A DNA stretch of 64,000 nucleotides from Ottowia sp. SB7-C50. GTDB taxonomy: Bacteria; Pseudomonadota; Gammaproteobacteria; Burkholderiales; Burkholderiaceae_C. The stretch covers positions 3,224,001 through 3,288,000 of the forward strand of contig NZ_CP136995.1 in assembly GCF_033110285.1 (NCBI RefSeq), read 5' to 3'. Below the pieces are notes generated by a model. It saw nothing but the letters and a program-made list of their open reading frames with translations. It was not told the origin of the DNA and ran no database searches. A program made the translations under genes and the position numbers. Positions 1 through 10,650 of the stretch are shown here, piece after piece. How positions within the stretch are numbered: the stretch's first letter is position 1; every line of letters begins with the position of its first letter.

Positions 1-303
1 CATCACGACAGCGGCGCCATGGTGGCCGGTCACGTTGTGGTGGATGGTGCCATCCTTGAGCGACACCTTCAGCATGTTGCGGCGGGCCTCTTCCATGGCC
101 TTCTGCACGGCGGCGGGCACTTCCTTGGACTTGCCCTTGCCCATGCCGACGCGGCCGTCGCCGTCGCCCACCACGGTCAGCGCGGCGAAACCGAGGATAC
201 GGCCACCCTTGACCACCTTGGTCACGCGGTTGACCGCGATCATCTTCTCGCGCAGGCCGTCCTCCGGACCGTCACCCTGCGTTCTTGCCTGAAACTTTGC
301 CAT
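1..303 (-). CDS. rpsE: 30S ribosomal protein S5 (partial, C-terminal end outside window)
   Basis: This is a small-subunit ribosomal protein that acts in translational accuracy. The first 101 codons are visible. They start [20 protein letters not shown] and run through the conserved S5 double-stranded RNA-binding stretch with the segment [20 protein letters not shown]. The rest lies beyond base 1. It follows rplR by 17 bases in the spc operon. The identity is secure from sequence and position. Confidence 0.97.
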   Translation of the reverse strand, partial: MAKFQARTQGDGPEDGLREKMIAVNRVTKVVKGGRILGFAALTVVGDGDGRVGMGKGKSKEVPAAVQKAMEEARRNMLKVSLKDGTIHHNVTGHHGAAVVM

Positions 304-320
304 TTGTCTGTCCTGCCTTC

Positions 321-686
321 TTAGAACTGCAGACCCGCTTCACGGGCGGCGTCGGCCAGGGCCTTGACGCGGCCGTGATACGCGAAACCCGCGCGATCGA
401 AAGCCACTTTTTCGACACCGGCGGCCTTGGCACGCTCGGCGATGCGCTTGCCGATCTGCTGCGCGGCAGCGACGTTGCCGCCCTTGCCAGCCGCGCCCAG
501 CTCCTTGCGCATGTCGGCCTCGGCGGTGGAGGCGCTGGCCAGCACGCGGCAGCCGTCCTCGGACACCACGGTGGCGTAGATGTGCAGGTTGGTGCGGTTC
601 ACGCTCAGACGGGCAACGCCCTTGTCTGCGATGCGGATGCGCGTCTGACGTGCACGACGAAGACGCTGCTCTTTCTTGGTCATCAT
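321..686 (-). CDS. rplR: 50S ribosomal protein L18
   Basis: L18 binds 5S rRNA in the large subunit. The 121-residue product has the usual family length. It carries the basic N-terminus [13 protein letters not shown] and the C-terminal block [20 protein letters not shown], both typical of L18. It lies between rplF and rpsE, the standard spc operon order. Two ATG codons occur in tandem at the start. The first was used because an AAGGA-like site lies upstream; the second is equally possible. Confidence 0.97.
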   Translation of the reverse strand: MMTKKEQRLRRARQTRIRIADKGVARLSVNRTNLHIYATVVSEDGCRVLASASTAEADMRKELGAAGKGGNVAAAQQIGKRIAERAKAAGVEKVAFDRAGFAYHGRVKALADAAREAGLQF

Positions 687-697
687 GATGCAGGTCC

Positions 698-1231
698 TTA
701 TTTCTTCTTGGTTTCCTTGATGACGACGCGTTCGTCGGCATACCGGATACCCTTGCCCTTGTAGGGCTCGGGCGGACGGGCGTCGCGGATGTTGGCGGCC
801 AGCTGGCCCACCACCTGGCGATCGGCGCCCTTGACGATGATTTCGGTCGGCGTCGGCGTGGTCACGGTGACGCCCGCCGGCATTTCGAAGTTGACCGGGT
901 GCGAATAACCGATGGCCAGGTTCAGCTTGTTGCCTTGAGCCTGGGCACGGAAGCCTACGCCCACCAGCGTCAGCTTCTTCTCGAAGCCCTTGCTGACACC
1001 CACCACCATGTTGTTCACCAGCTGGCGCATGGTGCCGCTCATGGCATTGGCTTCGCGCGACTCGTTGGCCGGCTCGAACGACAGCTTGCCGTCCTTGGCC
1101 ACCACGTTCACCAGGTCGTTGGCGGCGAGCTTGAGCTCACCACCGCTGCCCTTGACGGTGATCTGGTCTTCCTTGATCTGAACGTCGACGCCCTGAGGAA
1201 CGGCGACGCCCATCTTTGCAATGCGGGACAT
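698..1231 (-). CDS. rplF: 50S ribosomal protein L6
   Basis: L6 lies near the factor-binding site of the large subunit. The 177-residue product begins [18 protein letters not shown]. It ends with the highly conserved [15 protein letters not shown] region followed by a lysine-rich tail, as expected for bacterial L6. It lies between rpsH and rplR with short gaps, as part of one transcript. Confidence 0.98.
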   Translation of the reverse strand: MSRIAKMGVAVPQGVDVQIKEDQITVKGSGGELKLAANDLVNVVAKDGKLSFEPANESREANAMSGTMRQLVNNMVVGVSKGFEKKLTLVGVGFRAQAQGNKLNLAIGYSHPVNFEMPAGVTVTTPTPTEIIVKGADRQVVGQLAANIRDARPPEPYKGKGIRYADERVVIKETKKK

Positions 1232-1243
1232 GTTCGCTTCTCC

Positions 1244-1639
1244 TTACGCGACGTAGCAGAGCACTTCGCCGCCGACACCGGTGGCACGCGCCTTGCGATC
1301 GGTCATCACGCCCTTGGGCGTGGTCACGATGGCCACGCCCAGGCCGTTCATGACCTGGGGAATGGCGTCGCGGCCCTTGTACACGCGCAGGCCGGGGCGG
1401 CTGACGCGCTCGATGCGCTCGATGACCGGGCGACCGGCGTAGTACTTGAGGGCAATTTCCAGCTCGGACTTGCCGCCGTCGGACTTGACTTCGAAACCGT
1501 CGATGTAGCCCTCGTCCTTCAGGACCTGGGCAATGGCCACCTTGACCTTGGACGACGGCACCGACACGGTCTGCTTGGCCACCATCTGCGCGTTGCGGAT
1601 GCGGGTCAACAGATCGGCGATGGGATCACTCATGCTCAT
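1244..1639 (-). CDS. rpsH: 30S ribosomal protein S8
   Basis: S8 binds the central domain of 16S rRNA and in many bacteria represses its own spc operon. The 131-residue product begins [20 protein letters not shown] and ends [12 protein letters not shown], both typical of S8. The order rpsN-rpsH-rplF is the standard one. No repressor-binding mRNA structure was worked out here. Confidence 0.98.
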   Translation of the reverse strand: MSMSDPIADLLTRIRNAQMVAKQTVSVPSSKVKVAIAQVLKDEGYIDGFEVKSDGGKSELEIALKYYAGRPVIERIERVSRPGLRVYKGRDAIPQVMNGLGVAIVTTPKGVMTDRKARATGVGGEVLCYVA

Positions 1640-1657
1640 GTTGTTCTCTCCTGCCGA

Positions 1658-1963
1658 TTACCAGCTGGCCTTGGTGATGCCGGGAATCTGGCCTTCGAAG
1701 GCGAGTTCGCGGATCTTGGCGCGGCCGAGGCCGAACTGGCGGAACGTGCCGCGCGGGCGGCCGGTCATCTCGCAGCGGTTGCGCTGGCGAGTCGGGTTGG
1801 CGTTGCGCGGGAGCTTCTGCAGCGCCAGGCGGGCCTGCGCGCGCTCGTCGTCGCTGCGCTTGGCGTCGTTGGCGATGCTTTTCAGCTCGGCGTGTTTCTT
1901 GGCGAATTTGGCGACGAGCTGCTCGCGCTTGAGCTCGCGTTCGATCAAAGCTTTCTTGGCCAC
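1658..1963 (-). CDS. rpsN: 30S ribosomal protein S14 (zinc-free type)
   Basis: The 101-residue product ends with [20 protein letters not shown] and the terminal SW typical of S14. It is the long form: it lacks the CxxC pairs of the short zinc-binding S14, so it should not depend on zinc. It sits between rplE and rpsH. Confidence 0.98.
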   Translation of the reverse strand: MAKKALIERELKREQLVAKFAKKHAELKSIANDAKRSDDERAQARLALQKLPRNANPTRQRNRCEMTGRPRGTFRQFGLGRAKIRELAFEGQIPGITKASW

Positions 1964-1972
1964 GTCGCTACC

Positions 1973-2512
1973 TCAGTTCTTGAACGGGAAACGGAAGGCC
2001 TGCAGAAGCGCCTTGGCTTCCTCGTCGTTCTTGGCCGTCGTCGTGATGCTGATGTTCAGGCCGCGCAGGGCGTCGACCTTGTCGTACTCGATCTCGGGGA
2101 AGATGATCTGCTCTTTGACGCCGACGTTGTAGTTGCCGCGGCCATCGAAAGAGCGACCCGAGATGCCGCGGAAGTCACGCACGCGGGGGAGCGCGACGGT
2201 GACAAAGCGGTCCAGGAATTCGTACATGCGCACGCCACGCAGCGTGACCATGGTGCCGATGGGCTGCTGCTCGCGGATCTTGAAGCCGGCGATGGCCTTC
2301 TTGGCCTTGGTGACCACGGGCTTCTGGCCGGCGATCTTGGTCAGGTCGGCCACGGCGTTGTCCATGACCTTCTTGTCCGCCACGGCCTCGCTCACACCCA
2401 TGTTGAGCGTGATCTTGGTGATGCGCGGCACCTCCATGGGCGACTTGTAGCCGAACTTCTTCATCAGCTCGGGCGCCACTTTTTCGCGGTAATGTTGTTG
2501 CAGTCGTGCCAT
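1973..2512 (-). CDS. rplE: 50S ribosomal protein L5
   Basis: L5 contacts 5S rRNA and the P-site tRNA. The start was placed at the ATG giving [20 protein letters not shown], which yields 179 residues, the family length. Longer frames upstream read into rplX out of frame and lack L5 similarity. The core segments [11 protein letters not shown] and [17 protein letters not shown] are characteristic. It lies 8 bases after rplX. Confidence 0.98.
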   Translation of the reverse strand: MARLQQHYREKVAPELMKKFGYKSPMEVPRITKITLNMGVSEAVADKKVMDNAVADLTKIAGQKPVVTKAKKAIAGFKIREQQPIGTMVTLRGVRMYEFLDRFVTVALPRVRDFRGISGRSFDGRGNYNVGVKEQIIFPEIEYDKVDALRGLNISITTTAKNDEEAKALLQAFRFPFKN

Positions 2513-2520
2513 GATGATCC

Positions 2521-2838
2521 TCAGGCCTTGATCTCTTCGCCGCTGGACTTGAACACGCGCACGCGGCTGCCGTCCTGCAGGGTCTTGACGCCGACGCGGT
2601 CGGCCTTGCCGGTGGCCTTGTTGTAGATGGCCACGTTGGACTGGTGAATGGGCATGGCCTTCTCGATGATGCCACCCGTCACGCCCTTCATGGGGTTCGG
2701 CTTGGCATGCTTCTTGACCATGTTGATGCCGTCCACCACGATGCGCTCTTCGCACACACGCAGGCTGACGGTGCCACGCTTACCCTTGTCGCGGCCGGCG
2801 AGCACGATGACCTCGTCGCCCTTGCGAATCTTGTTCAT
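2521..2838 (-). CDS. rplX: 50S ribosomal protein L24
   Basis: L24 starts assembly of the large subunit. The 105-residue product opens with the KOW motif, [20 protein letters not shown], and has the conserved [17 protein letters not shown] stretch. It lies between rplN and rplE, as usual for the spc operon. Confidence 0.98.
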   Translation of the reverse strand: MNKIRKGDEVIVLAGRDKGKRGTVSLRVCEERIVVDGINMVKKHAKPNPMKGVTGGIIEKAMPIHQSNVAIYNKATGKADRVGVKTLQDGSRVRVFKSSGEEIKA

Positions 2839-2853
2839 GTCGCGCCTTCCTTC

Positions 2854-3222
2854 TTACAGGACTTCAGGGGCCAGCGACACGATCTTCATGAAGCGCTCGG
2901 AACGCAGCTCGCGCGTAACCGGGCCGAAGATGCGGGTGCCGATGGGCTCCAGCTTGTTGTTGAGCAGCACGGCGGCGTTGCCGTCGAACTTGACGAGCGA
3001 GCCGTCACCGCGGCGAATGCCCTTGGCGGTGCGCACCACCACGGCGCTGTAGACCTCGCCCTTCTTGACGCGGCCGCGCGGCGCAGCTTCCTTGATGCTC
3101 ACCTTGATGATGTCGCCGACGCTGGCGTAGCGGCGCTTGGAGCCGCCCAGCACCTTGATGCACAGGACGGATTTGGCGCCCGTGTTGTCGGCGACCTCGA
3201 GTCGAGATTCAGTCTGGATCAT
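2854..3222 (-). CDS. rplN: 50S ribosomal protein L14
   Basis: The 122-residue product begins [20 protein letters not shown] and ends [12 protein letters not shown], matching L14 along its length. Codons upstream of this ATG do not resemble L14, so the start at 3222 is preferred. It is the first gene of the spc operon here. The 158 bases upstream, as far as glpD, would have to hold any promoter; no clear -35/-10 pair was identified. Confidence 0.98.
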   Translation of the reverse strand: MIQTESRLEVADNTGAKSVLCIKVLGGSKRRYASVGDIIKVSIKEAAPRGRVKKGEVYSAVVVRTAKGIRRGDGSLVKFDGNAAVLLNNKLEPIGTRIFGPVTRELRSERFMKIVSLAPEVL

Positions 3223-3380
3223 TTCGTTGTTTCCCAACTTGCACCCCGCCAGCCTGGCCAGCGGGATCAGTCTTGGGCCCGCGCCCTGGATAAGCCTTGC
3301 AGCCACCAGAACGGTTTAGGGGCAGATTCCTCACCCAAAATGGGCGAAGCTCTCGATTCTGGCAGTTTGTGGCGGGGCTG

Positions 3381-4979
3381 TCAAGCACCCCCGCCGACGC
3401 CGGTCTGGGCGTAGCTTTGCGCCAACTCGTCGAAGGCGGCCAGGTCCGGGGAGTGCCCCAATTCGCTTGCCAGCACTGCCGCCACGGCGGGGGCGGCCGC
3501 AGCGGCCTCACGCGCATCCAGAAACAGCAGGCGGCTTCGGCGCGCCAGCACGTCCTCGACGTTGCGGGCGTATTCGTGCCGCACGGCAAAGCGCACCATG
3601 GCTTCACTCAGCCCGGGCGCCAGCCAGCGGTCGGCGCCAGGCAGGCTGCTCACGATGTCGGCTTCGCTGCCGTACAGGTGCAGGCCCGGCGCCTGGCTCA
3701 GCGCCACCGGGGCGCCGCCCGGCGCGGGTGCACCGACCATCCGCAGGCCCGCCGTGTGCGACGCCCCGCGCGGCAGCAGCACGCCAGCCTGGGTGCAACG
3801 GGCCAGCACGTCTTCGGCCATGGCACGGTAGGTGGTCCACTTGCCGCCCGTCACCGTGACCAGGCCGGAGCGCGCCACCAGCACCGTGTGTTCGCGGCTG
3901 ATGGCCTTGGTGTCGTCGCCCTCGCCGCTGGACTTGACCAGCGGGCGCAGGCCGGCCCAGGTGCTGAGGATGTCGGCGCGTTCGGGCGCCCGCCGCAGGT
4001 ATTGGCCCGCTTCGCGCAGGATGAAGGCGATCTCGTCATCGGCCGGCCGCGGCTCCAGCGGCAGGTCGGGGCGGGGCGAGTCGGTGGTGCCCAGGATCAG
4101 CTTGCCCAGCCAGGGCACGGCAAACAGCACGCGCCCGTCGGCGGTGCTGGGCACCAGCAGCGCGTGTTCGCCGGGCAGAAACGCCTGGTCGACCACCACA
4201 TGCACGCCCTGGCTCGGCGCCACGATGGGGTTGATGCCCTGTCCGGCGGCGCGCGCGTCCAGCGTGCGCAGGCCGTCCACCCAGACGCCGGTGGCGTTGA
4301 CGATGCAGCCGGCCTGGATACGGAAGTCGCGCCCCGTGTCGGCGTCGCGCGCCACCAGCCCGACGGCGCGGCCGCCGTCGTGCAGCACCGCGGTGGCCGA
4401 CACGTAGTTGATCAGCAGCGCCCCGTGCGCCGCCGCGGTGCGCGCGATGGCCAGCGCCAGCCGGGCGTCGTCGAACTGGCCGTCCCAGTACTTCACGCCG
4501 CCTTTCAGCCCGCGAGGCTGCGCGCCCGGCAGCATCTGAAGCGTTTCGCGCGCCGACAGCCATTCGGTGCGGCCCAGGCCGGCGCTGCCGGCCAGCAGGT
4601 CGTACATCTTGAGGCCCGTGCCGTAGAAAGGCGTGTCCCACAGGCGGTACGAGGGCATCACGAAAGGCAGCGGCTGCGCCAGATGGGGCGCGCTGTTCAG
4701 GATGTGCACGCGCTCGTGCAGCGCCTCACGCACCAGGCCGATGTTGCCCTGCGCCAGGTAGCGCACGCCGCCGTGCACCAGCTTGGTGGCGCGCGACGAC
4801 GTGCCCTTGGCGAAGTCGTGCGCCTCGATCAGCACCACGCTGTGCCCGCGCTGGGCCGCGTCCAGCGCCACGCCCAGACCGGTGGCGCCGCCGCCGACGA
4901 TGGCGATGTCGTATTTGCGCGGCTCGGCAAGGCGCGCCAGCAGCGCTGAACGGTCGGTCGGCAGGGGCGTGCGGGTCAT
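3381..4979 (-). CDS. glpD: aerobic glycerol-3-phosphate dehydrogenase
   Basis: This FAD enzyme oxidises sn-glycerol 3-phosphate to dihydroxyacetone phosphate at the inner membrane and passes electrons to ubiquinone. The 532-residue protein has the dinucleotide-binding motif IVGGGATGLG at residues 27-36. It also has the family segments GTSSRATKLVHGGVRYL and VTGGKWTTYRAMAEDVL. Length and motifs match bacterial GlpD. It lies 113 bases downstream of glpK on the same strand, so the two probably form a glycerol-use operon (glpK first). A hairpin repeat lies in that gap. Confidence 0.95.
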   Translation of the reverse strand: MTRTPLPTDRSALLARLAEPRKYDIAIVGGGATGLGVALDAAQRGHSVVLIEAHDFAKGTSSRATKLVHGGVRYLAQGNIGLVREALHERVHILNSAPHLAQPLPFVMPSYRLWDTPFYGTGLKMYDLLAGSAGLGRTEWLSARETLQMLPGAQPRGLKGGVKYWDGQFDDARLALAIARTAAAHGALLINYVSATAVLHDGGRAVGLVARDADTGRDFRIQAGCIVNATGVWVDGLRTLDARAAGQGINPIVAPSQGVHVVVDQAFLPGEHALLVPSTADGRVLFAVPWLGKLILGTTDSPRPDLPLEPRPADDEIAFILREAGQYLRRAPERADILSTWAGLRPLVKSSGEGDDTKAISREHTVLVARSGLVTVTGGKWTTYRAMAEDVLARCTQAGVLLPRGASHTAGLRMVGAPAPGGAPVALSQAPGLHLYGSEADIVSSLPGADRWLAPGLSEAMVRFAVRHEYARNVEDVLARRSRLLFLDAREAAAAAPAVAAVLASELGHSPDLAAFDELAQSYAQTGVGGGA

Positions 4980-4991
4980 CGGGCGGTGGAT

Positions 4992-5060
4992 TTATACAAA
5001 AACCATAGCAGCGTGCGCGCTTCTGGCGTGCGCCACGGGCTTATTTTGACCTGATTTTTT
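4992..5060. repeat. TATAGC-type dispersed hairpin repeat, glpK-glpD gap
   Basis: The sequence has an AT-rich half (acaaaaaccatagcagcg) and a GC-rich arm pair, gtgcgcgcttctggcgtgcgc, followed by ttattttgacctg. It is a diverged member of the family seen at 15848, 34283, 37481, 45129, 55537 and 60320. Confidence 0.55.
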
Positions 5061-5092
5061 GTCTGCTGTGGCCCGCCGGCGCACGGCGCGCC

Positions 5093-6641
<1,549 letters not shown>

Positions 6642-6693
6642 GGCGCCAAGCGTAGCCGATGGATCGGCGCCTTTCCAGCACCGCGTGGGTCCC

Positions 6694-7515
6694 TCAGGAC
6701 GGCTCGAATTCGCCCTGCATATAGATGCGCGCCAGCCCGCGCGTAATGGCATCCACCACCTGCTCGCGCCGCAGCGCGATGTGCTCGCCCAGGCAATGCT
6801 GGGCGGCGGTGGCATCGCCGCGCGCCAGGGCGTCGAGCAGCGCCTGGTGCTCGCGCTGGGTTGAATCGCGCCCCACGGCCTCCATGTCCAGCCAGCGGAC
6901 GAAGCGGATGCGCTCGTTCAGGTTGGCCAGCAGGCGGCGCAGTTCGGCGTTGCGCGCCATGTCGGCCATGCGCAGGTGAAAGCCCTCGTCCAGCGCCACC
7001 AGTTCACGCACCGGCGTTTCTGGCGGCACCGATTTGCTGCCGGCCAGGAAGGCCTGCGCCTCGGCCAGCTGGTCGGGCGTGGCCCGGTCCAACGCCAGGC
7101 GCAGGCATTCGCGCTCAACGGCCAGGCGCGCCTCGTACAGGTCCAGCGTCTCCTGCACGTCGAGCGGGCGGCGCACGTAGCCGCGGCTGGCGGGTTCGAG
7201 GAACCCGTCCGTCACCAACCGCGCCAGCGCCTCGCGCACCGGCGTGCGGCTGACGCCCAGGCGCGCCGCCAGGTCGATTTCGGACAGGCGCTCGCCGGGC
7301 TTCAGTTCGTAGGCGATGGCCATGTCGCGCAGGCGGGCCAGCACGTCGGAGCCGCGCTCGCGCCGCGTGGCGGAGATGTCGGGCCGCGCCGGCTTGGCCG
7401 CTGCGCCGGGCGGCGACGCGCGGCCGCCGGCAGGCCGCGACGCGCCGTGCGCCCGCTGGCCCGTGCCGCCGGACGGCGCGCCTGAAATATCGCCGTGCTT
7501 GTCTTGTCGTGTCAT
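6694..7515 (-). CDS. GntR-family transcriptional regulator, FCD (FadR-like) subgroup
   Basis: This is a DNA-binding regulator that probably controls the divergent thiamine-diphosphate enzyme and Bug receptor genes. The start was placed at [11 protein letters not shown] (273 residues), because longer frames read across the operator and the next gene. A poorly conserved N-terminus of about 60 residues is followed by the GntR winged helix. This includes [20 protein letters not shown] and [18 protein letters not shown] near residues 85-125. A helical FCD ligand domain completes the protein and carries the metal-site-like histidines of this family. FCD regulators usually respond to small carboxylates. 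A perfect 14-bp palindrome lies 7 bases upstream of its start. Confidence 0.88.
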   Translation of the reverse strand: MTRQDKHGDISGAPSGGTGQRAHGASRPAGGRASPPGAAAKPARPDISATRRERGSDVLARLRDMAIAYELKPGERLSEIDLAARLGVSRTPVREALARLVTDGFLEPASRGYVRRPLDVQETLDLYEARLAVERECLRLALDRATPDQLAEAQAFLAGSKSVPPETPVRELVALDEGFHLRMADMARNAELRRLLANLNERIRFVRWLDMEAVGRDSTQREHQALLDALARGDATAAQHCLGEHIALRREQVVDAITRGLARIYMQGEFEPS

Positions 7516-7521
7516 CGAAGT

Positions 7522-7535
7522 TTCAGTATACTGAA
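7522..7535. promoter_or_regulatory. perfect palindrome, probable GntR operator
   Basis: TTCAGTATACTGAA is a perfect 14-bp inverted repeat with the GTATAC centre common in FCD-type GntR operators. It sits in the 90-bp gap between the regulator and the divergent thiamine-diphosphate enzyme, where a shared operator is expected. Binding by this regulator is inferred. Confidence 0.65.
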
Positions 7536-7648
7536 TTGCATGCTGAACGCGAATGTGCCGCGCCAGCGCCTGACCTGATCGCCCCCGCCCCTCCTGAAAG
7601 CGCCCCGCATGACGACCCCCCTTCACCGGCGCCGACGCGCTGATCCGC

Positions 7649-9307
7649 ATGTTGCAGCTGAACGGCGTGCAACACATTTTCGGCCTGTGCGGCGACACCA
7701 GCCTGCCTTATTACGACGCGCTGGCGCGGCTGGACCACGGCATGACGCACATCCTGACGCGCGATGAACGCAGCGCCGCCTACATGGCCGACGGCTATGC
7801 GCGCGTCACCGGCCGCGTGGGCGTCTGCGAAGGGCCGAGCGGCGGCGGTGCCACCTACCTGCTGCCGGGGCTGGTTGAGGCCAACGAATCGTCCGTCGCC
7901 GTGCTGGGCATCACGTCCGACGTGTCGGTGACGGCGCGCGGGCGTTTTCCGCTGACCGAGCTGGACCAGAAAGCGCTGTACGCGCCACTGACCAAGTGGA
8001 ACACCGTGATCAACCGCGTGGAAGAAATCCCCTCCGCCGTGCGGGCCGCCTTCCGCGCCATGACCACCGGCCGCCCCGGCGCCGCGCACATCGGCCTGCC
8101 CTACGACGTGCAGAAGCACGCGATCGCCGAATCCGACGTGTGGGCGCAGCCCGGCCACCAGACCTTTCCGGCGCTGCGCAGCGCGCCCGACGCGGCAGCG
8201 GTTCAGGACGCCGCCGAGCGCCTGCTGGCCGCCAGGTGCCCGGTGCTCATCGTCGGCGGCGGCGTGATCCAGGCCGGCGCCTGTGCCGAGCTGACCGCGC
8301 TGGCCGAAGCCCTGGGCGCGCCGGTGTGCACCACCGTCAGCGGCCACGGCAGCCTGCCCGCCGCGCACCCGCTGCTGGTGGGCGTGGTCGGCACCAACGG
8401 CGGCGTGCCCGCCACGCGCGCCGTGCTGGAACAGGCCGACCTGGTGCTGTTCATCGGCTGCCGCGCCGGCTCCACCACCACCGAGCACTGGAAGCTGCCC
8501 GGCCCCGGCGTCACCATCCTGCACCTGGACGTGGACGCCGCCACCATCGGCACCAACTACCGCACCGACGTGGCGCTGGTGGGCGACGCGCGGCTGGGCC
8601 TGCAGGCGCTGCTGAACGACATTAAAAACCATAGCAACAAAGCGACGAGCGATCAGGGCTGGGGCCAAAAAATGGCTGCGCAGGCGCGCGCCGACAAGCA
8701 GGCCTTCTTCGCCCCGCTGGCCGCCTCCACCCAGACCCCCATCCGGCCCGAGGTGGTGCTGGCCGCGCTCAACAAGCTGCTGCCGCCCAAGGCCATCGCC
8801 GTGGCCGACCCTGGCACGCCCTGCCCGTATTTCTCGGCCTACTTCCAGGCGCCCGAAGCGGGCCGCCACTTCATCACCAACCGTGCCCACGGCGCATTGG
8901 GCTATTCGATGGCCGCGGCCTTCGGCGCGCAGGTCGGCGCGCCCGATTCGGTGGTCGTCTCGGCCATGGGCGACGGCAGCTTCGGCTTCACCTGCGGCGA
9001 GCTCGAAACCATCGTGCGCTACGGCGTGCCGCTGAAGATGATCGTGTTCTCCAACAGCGTCTATGGCTGGATCAAGGCCAGCCAGAAGACCGGCTATGGC
9101 GAGCGCTACTTCTCGGTCGACTTCAACCGCACCGACCACGCCCGCGTGGCCGAAGCCTTCGGCGTCAAGGCCTTCCGCGTGCAGGACCCGCGCGACGTGG
9201 AGAGCACGCTGAAGGCCGCGCTGATGCATGATGGGCCGGCGCTGGTGGATGTGATCTCGCAGGAGTTGCAGGACACGGCGGTGCCGGTGAGCCAGTGGAT
9301 GGGGTAG
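7649..9307 (+). CDS. thiamine-diphosphate-dependent enzyme (acetolactate synthase-like)
   Basis: The protein has the three-domain layout of the acetolactate synthase/sulfoacetaldehyde acetyltransferase superfamily. It has the N-terminal catalytic glutamate in LTRDERSAAYMADGYAR, a central dehydratase-like domain, and the C-terminal ThDP motif GDGSFGF ending in FSN near residues 440-470. The substrate cannot be told from sequence. The open frame starts at MLQLNGVQHIF. A better start is ATG at 7609, giving MTTPFTGADALIR, but it is out of frame by one base at a run of six C (7616-7621). Removing one C gives 565 residues with a natural N-terminus. It is divergent from a GntR regulator and followed by a Bug receptor, which suggests use of an imported organic acid. 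Confidence 0.88.
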   Translation: MLQLNGVQHIFGLCGDTSLPYYDALARLDHGMTHILTRDERSAAYMADGYARVTGRVGVCEGPSGGGATYLLPGLVEANESSVAVLGITSDVSVTARGRFPLTELDQKALYAPLTKWNTVINRVEEIPSAVRAAFRAMTTGRPGAAHIGLPYDVQKHAIAESDVWAQPGHQTFPALRSAPDAAAVQDAAERLLAARCPVLIVGGGVIQAGACAELTALAEALGAPVCTTVSGHGSLPAAHPLLVGVVGTNGGVPATRAVLEQADLVLFIGCRAGSTTTEHWKLPGPGVTILHLDVDAATIGTNYRTDVALVGDARLGLQALLNDIKNHSNKATSDQGWGQKMAAQARADKQAFFAPLAASTQTPIRPEVVLAALNKLLPPKAIAVADPGTPCPYFSAYFQAPEAGRHFITNRAHGALGYSMAAAFGAQVGAPDSVVVSAMGDGSFGFTCGELETIVRYGVPLKMIVFSNSVYGWIKASQKTGYGERYFSVDFNRTDHARVAEAFGVKAFRVQDPRDVESTLKAALMHDGPALVDVISQELQDTAVPVSQWMG

Positions 9308-9316
9308 AAATGACGA

Positions 9317-9420
9317 CCCCCCCTGTGGCGCTGCGCGCCTTCCCCCGAAGGGGGACGCCGCCGGTGGCCGGGCCAAGCCCGCTCCACGGCGGCCGCTGGT
9401 GTGGCCTGCTCCGCGGCCGT
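9317..9420 (+). repeat. GC-rich gene-end repeat (family B), copy 1
   Basis: This begins about 10 bases after the stop codon of the upstream gene and runs from a C-run plus tgtggcgctgcgcgccttcc to ggcctgctccgcggccg. It includes the hairpin CCCCCGAAGGGGG. Near-identical copies lie at 14633 and on the minus strand at 35178; a diverged one is at 12701. All are in the same orientation relative to the upstream gene. Confidence 0.75.
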
Positions 9421-9480
9421 TTGGGGTTGGACAGCCGTCAATCGTTTTTTTGAGTATTCATGATGTCAAGAGGACTCACG

Positions 9481-10464
9481 ATGAACCAGCGCGCCAATCG
9501 CCGCCAGCTTCTGCAAACCACTTCAGCCACTGCCCTGCTCAGCCTGCTCGGCCTGCCCGCGCAGGCGCAGGAAGGGCCGCCGCTCAAGCTGGTGGTCACG
9601 TTTCCGCCCGGCGGCAGCACCGACATCACGGCGCGCATCATGCAGCCGCGCCTGTCAGAGCTGGCCAGGCGCTCCGTGATCGTCGACAACAAGCCCGGCG
9701 CGGCCAGCCAGATCGGCACCAACTACGTGGCCAAGGCCGCGCCCGACGGCAACACGGTGCTGGTGTGCTTCGACACACACGCCATCAACCCCATCGCCAA
9801 GCCCCGGCTGCCCTACGACACCTTCAAGGACTTTGTCGGCGTCAGCCTGGCGGTGCGCTTTCCGCTCGTCATCGGCGCGTCGCCCAGCGTGCCGGGCGCC
9901 CACCTGCGTGAATTCCTGGACGCCGCGCGCAAGGCGCCGGGCAAGTTCAGCTATGCGTCGACCGGCGTCGGTTCGATGAACCATCTGGTGATGGAAGACA
10001 TCAAGCGCAAGTCCAACACCTTCGTGCTGCACGTGCCGTATGGCGGTGGCGGGCCGGCCGTGGCCGCGGTGGTCAGCGACCAGGCCAGCCTGACGCTGCT
10101 GTCCTATGCCGCGCTCAAAGGCCAGATTGCCGCCGGCAAGGTCAAGCCGCTGGCCGTGACGGGCGCCAAGCGCCTGCCCGACCTGCCCCACGTACCGACG
10201 GTGGCCGAATCGGGCTTTCCGGGCTTTGAAGCGTATTCGTGGATCGGCATCTTCGCGCCCAGCGCCACGCCGCCGGCCACCGTCAAGCGGCTGACCGACG
10301 AGTTCCAGGCCACGCTGCACACGCCCGACGTGGCGAACAAGCTCACGGCCGCCGGCTTCGAGGTGATGGCCACCGACGGCCTATCGCTCGACCGTTACGC
10401 GCGCGAGCAGCACGACCGCTGGGACAAGTTCATCAAGCAGACCAAGCTGAAGCTGGACGAGTGA
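9481..10464 (+). CDS. Bug-family tripartite tricarboxylate transporter substrate-binding protein
   Basis: This is a periplasmic solute receptor of the TctC/Bug family, which binds carboxylates or similar small ligands. ATG 9481 was chosen because a GAGGA site lies 7-8 bases upstream. The N-terminus has a signal with a paired-arginine region (RANRRQLLQ) and hydrophobic core, ending AQA near residue 25. The mature part has the family segments VVTFPPGGSTDITARIM and GAASQIGTNYVAKAAPDG. No TctA/TctB membrane genes are nearby, which is common for Bug genes. It probably forms a unit with the upstream ThDP enzyme. 327 residues is the normal length. Confidence 0.92.
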   Translation: MNQRANRRQLLQTTSATALLSLLGLPAQAQEGPPLKLVVTFPPGGSTDITARIMQPRLSELARRSVIVDNKPGAASQIGTNYVAKAAPDGNTVLVCFDTHAINPIAKPRLPYDTFKDFVGVSLAVRFPLVIGASPSVPGAHLREFLDAARKAPGKFSYASTGVGSMNHLVMEDIKRKSNTFVLHVPYGGGGPAVAAVVSDQASLTLLSYAALKGQIAAGKVKPLAVTGAKRLPDLPHVPTVAESGFPGFEAYSWIGIFAPSATPPATVKRLTDEFQATLHTPDVANKLTAAGFEVMATDGLSLDRYAREQHDRWDKFIKQTKLKLDE

Positions 10465-10470
10465 GATGCG

Positions 10471-10638
10471 CCCCCACGCTACGCCACTGCGTGTGCTGCG
10501 CTGCCCCCCGAGGGGGCCGCAGCCGCCTTGGGAGCGGCCCGGCGGCGGCTGACCATGCCCCCACGCTACGCCACTGCGTGTGCTGCGCTGCCCCCGAGGG
10601 GGCCGCAGCCGCCTTGGGAGCGGCCCGGCGGCGGCTGA
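10471..10638 (+). repeat. tandem pair of GC-rich gene-end repeats (family C)
   Basis: Two copies of about 82 bp begin at 10471 and 10558, an 87-bp period. Each runs from cccccacgctacgccactgc to ggcggcggctga. They differ mainly in one C-run (six versus five bases). Each contains a CCCCCGAGGGGG hairpin and a strong CAGCCGCC...GGCGGCGGCTG stem. They start six bases after the Bug gene stop, so they may act at the mRNA 3-prime end. Confidence 0.8.
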
Positions 10639-10650
10639 TCCTCGCGTCAA

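Noticed and set aside
899..2626. Long open frame on the plus strand across the ribosomal operon
   Set aside because: It is the shadow of high-GC ribosomal genes on the other strand. Its histidine- and leucine-rich translation matches no family.
3297..4949. 550-codon plus-strand frame opposite glpD
   Set aside because: GlpD is fully conserved on the minus strand; the opposite frame is an antisense artefact of GC-rich third codon positions.
7523..9376. 617-codon minus-strand frame opposite the thiamine-diphosphate enzyme
   Set aside because: The plus strand has an intact ThDP enzyme with motifs; the minus-strand product has none.
10471..10638. Possible CRISPR-like or VNTR array
   Set aside because: Only two copies with no unique spacers, and the units are GC hairpins of a dispersed gene-end repeat.
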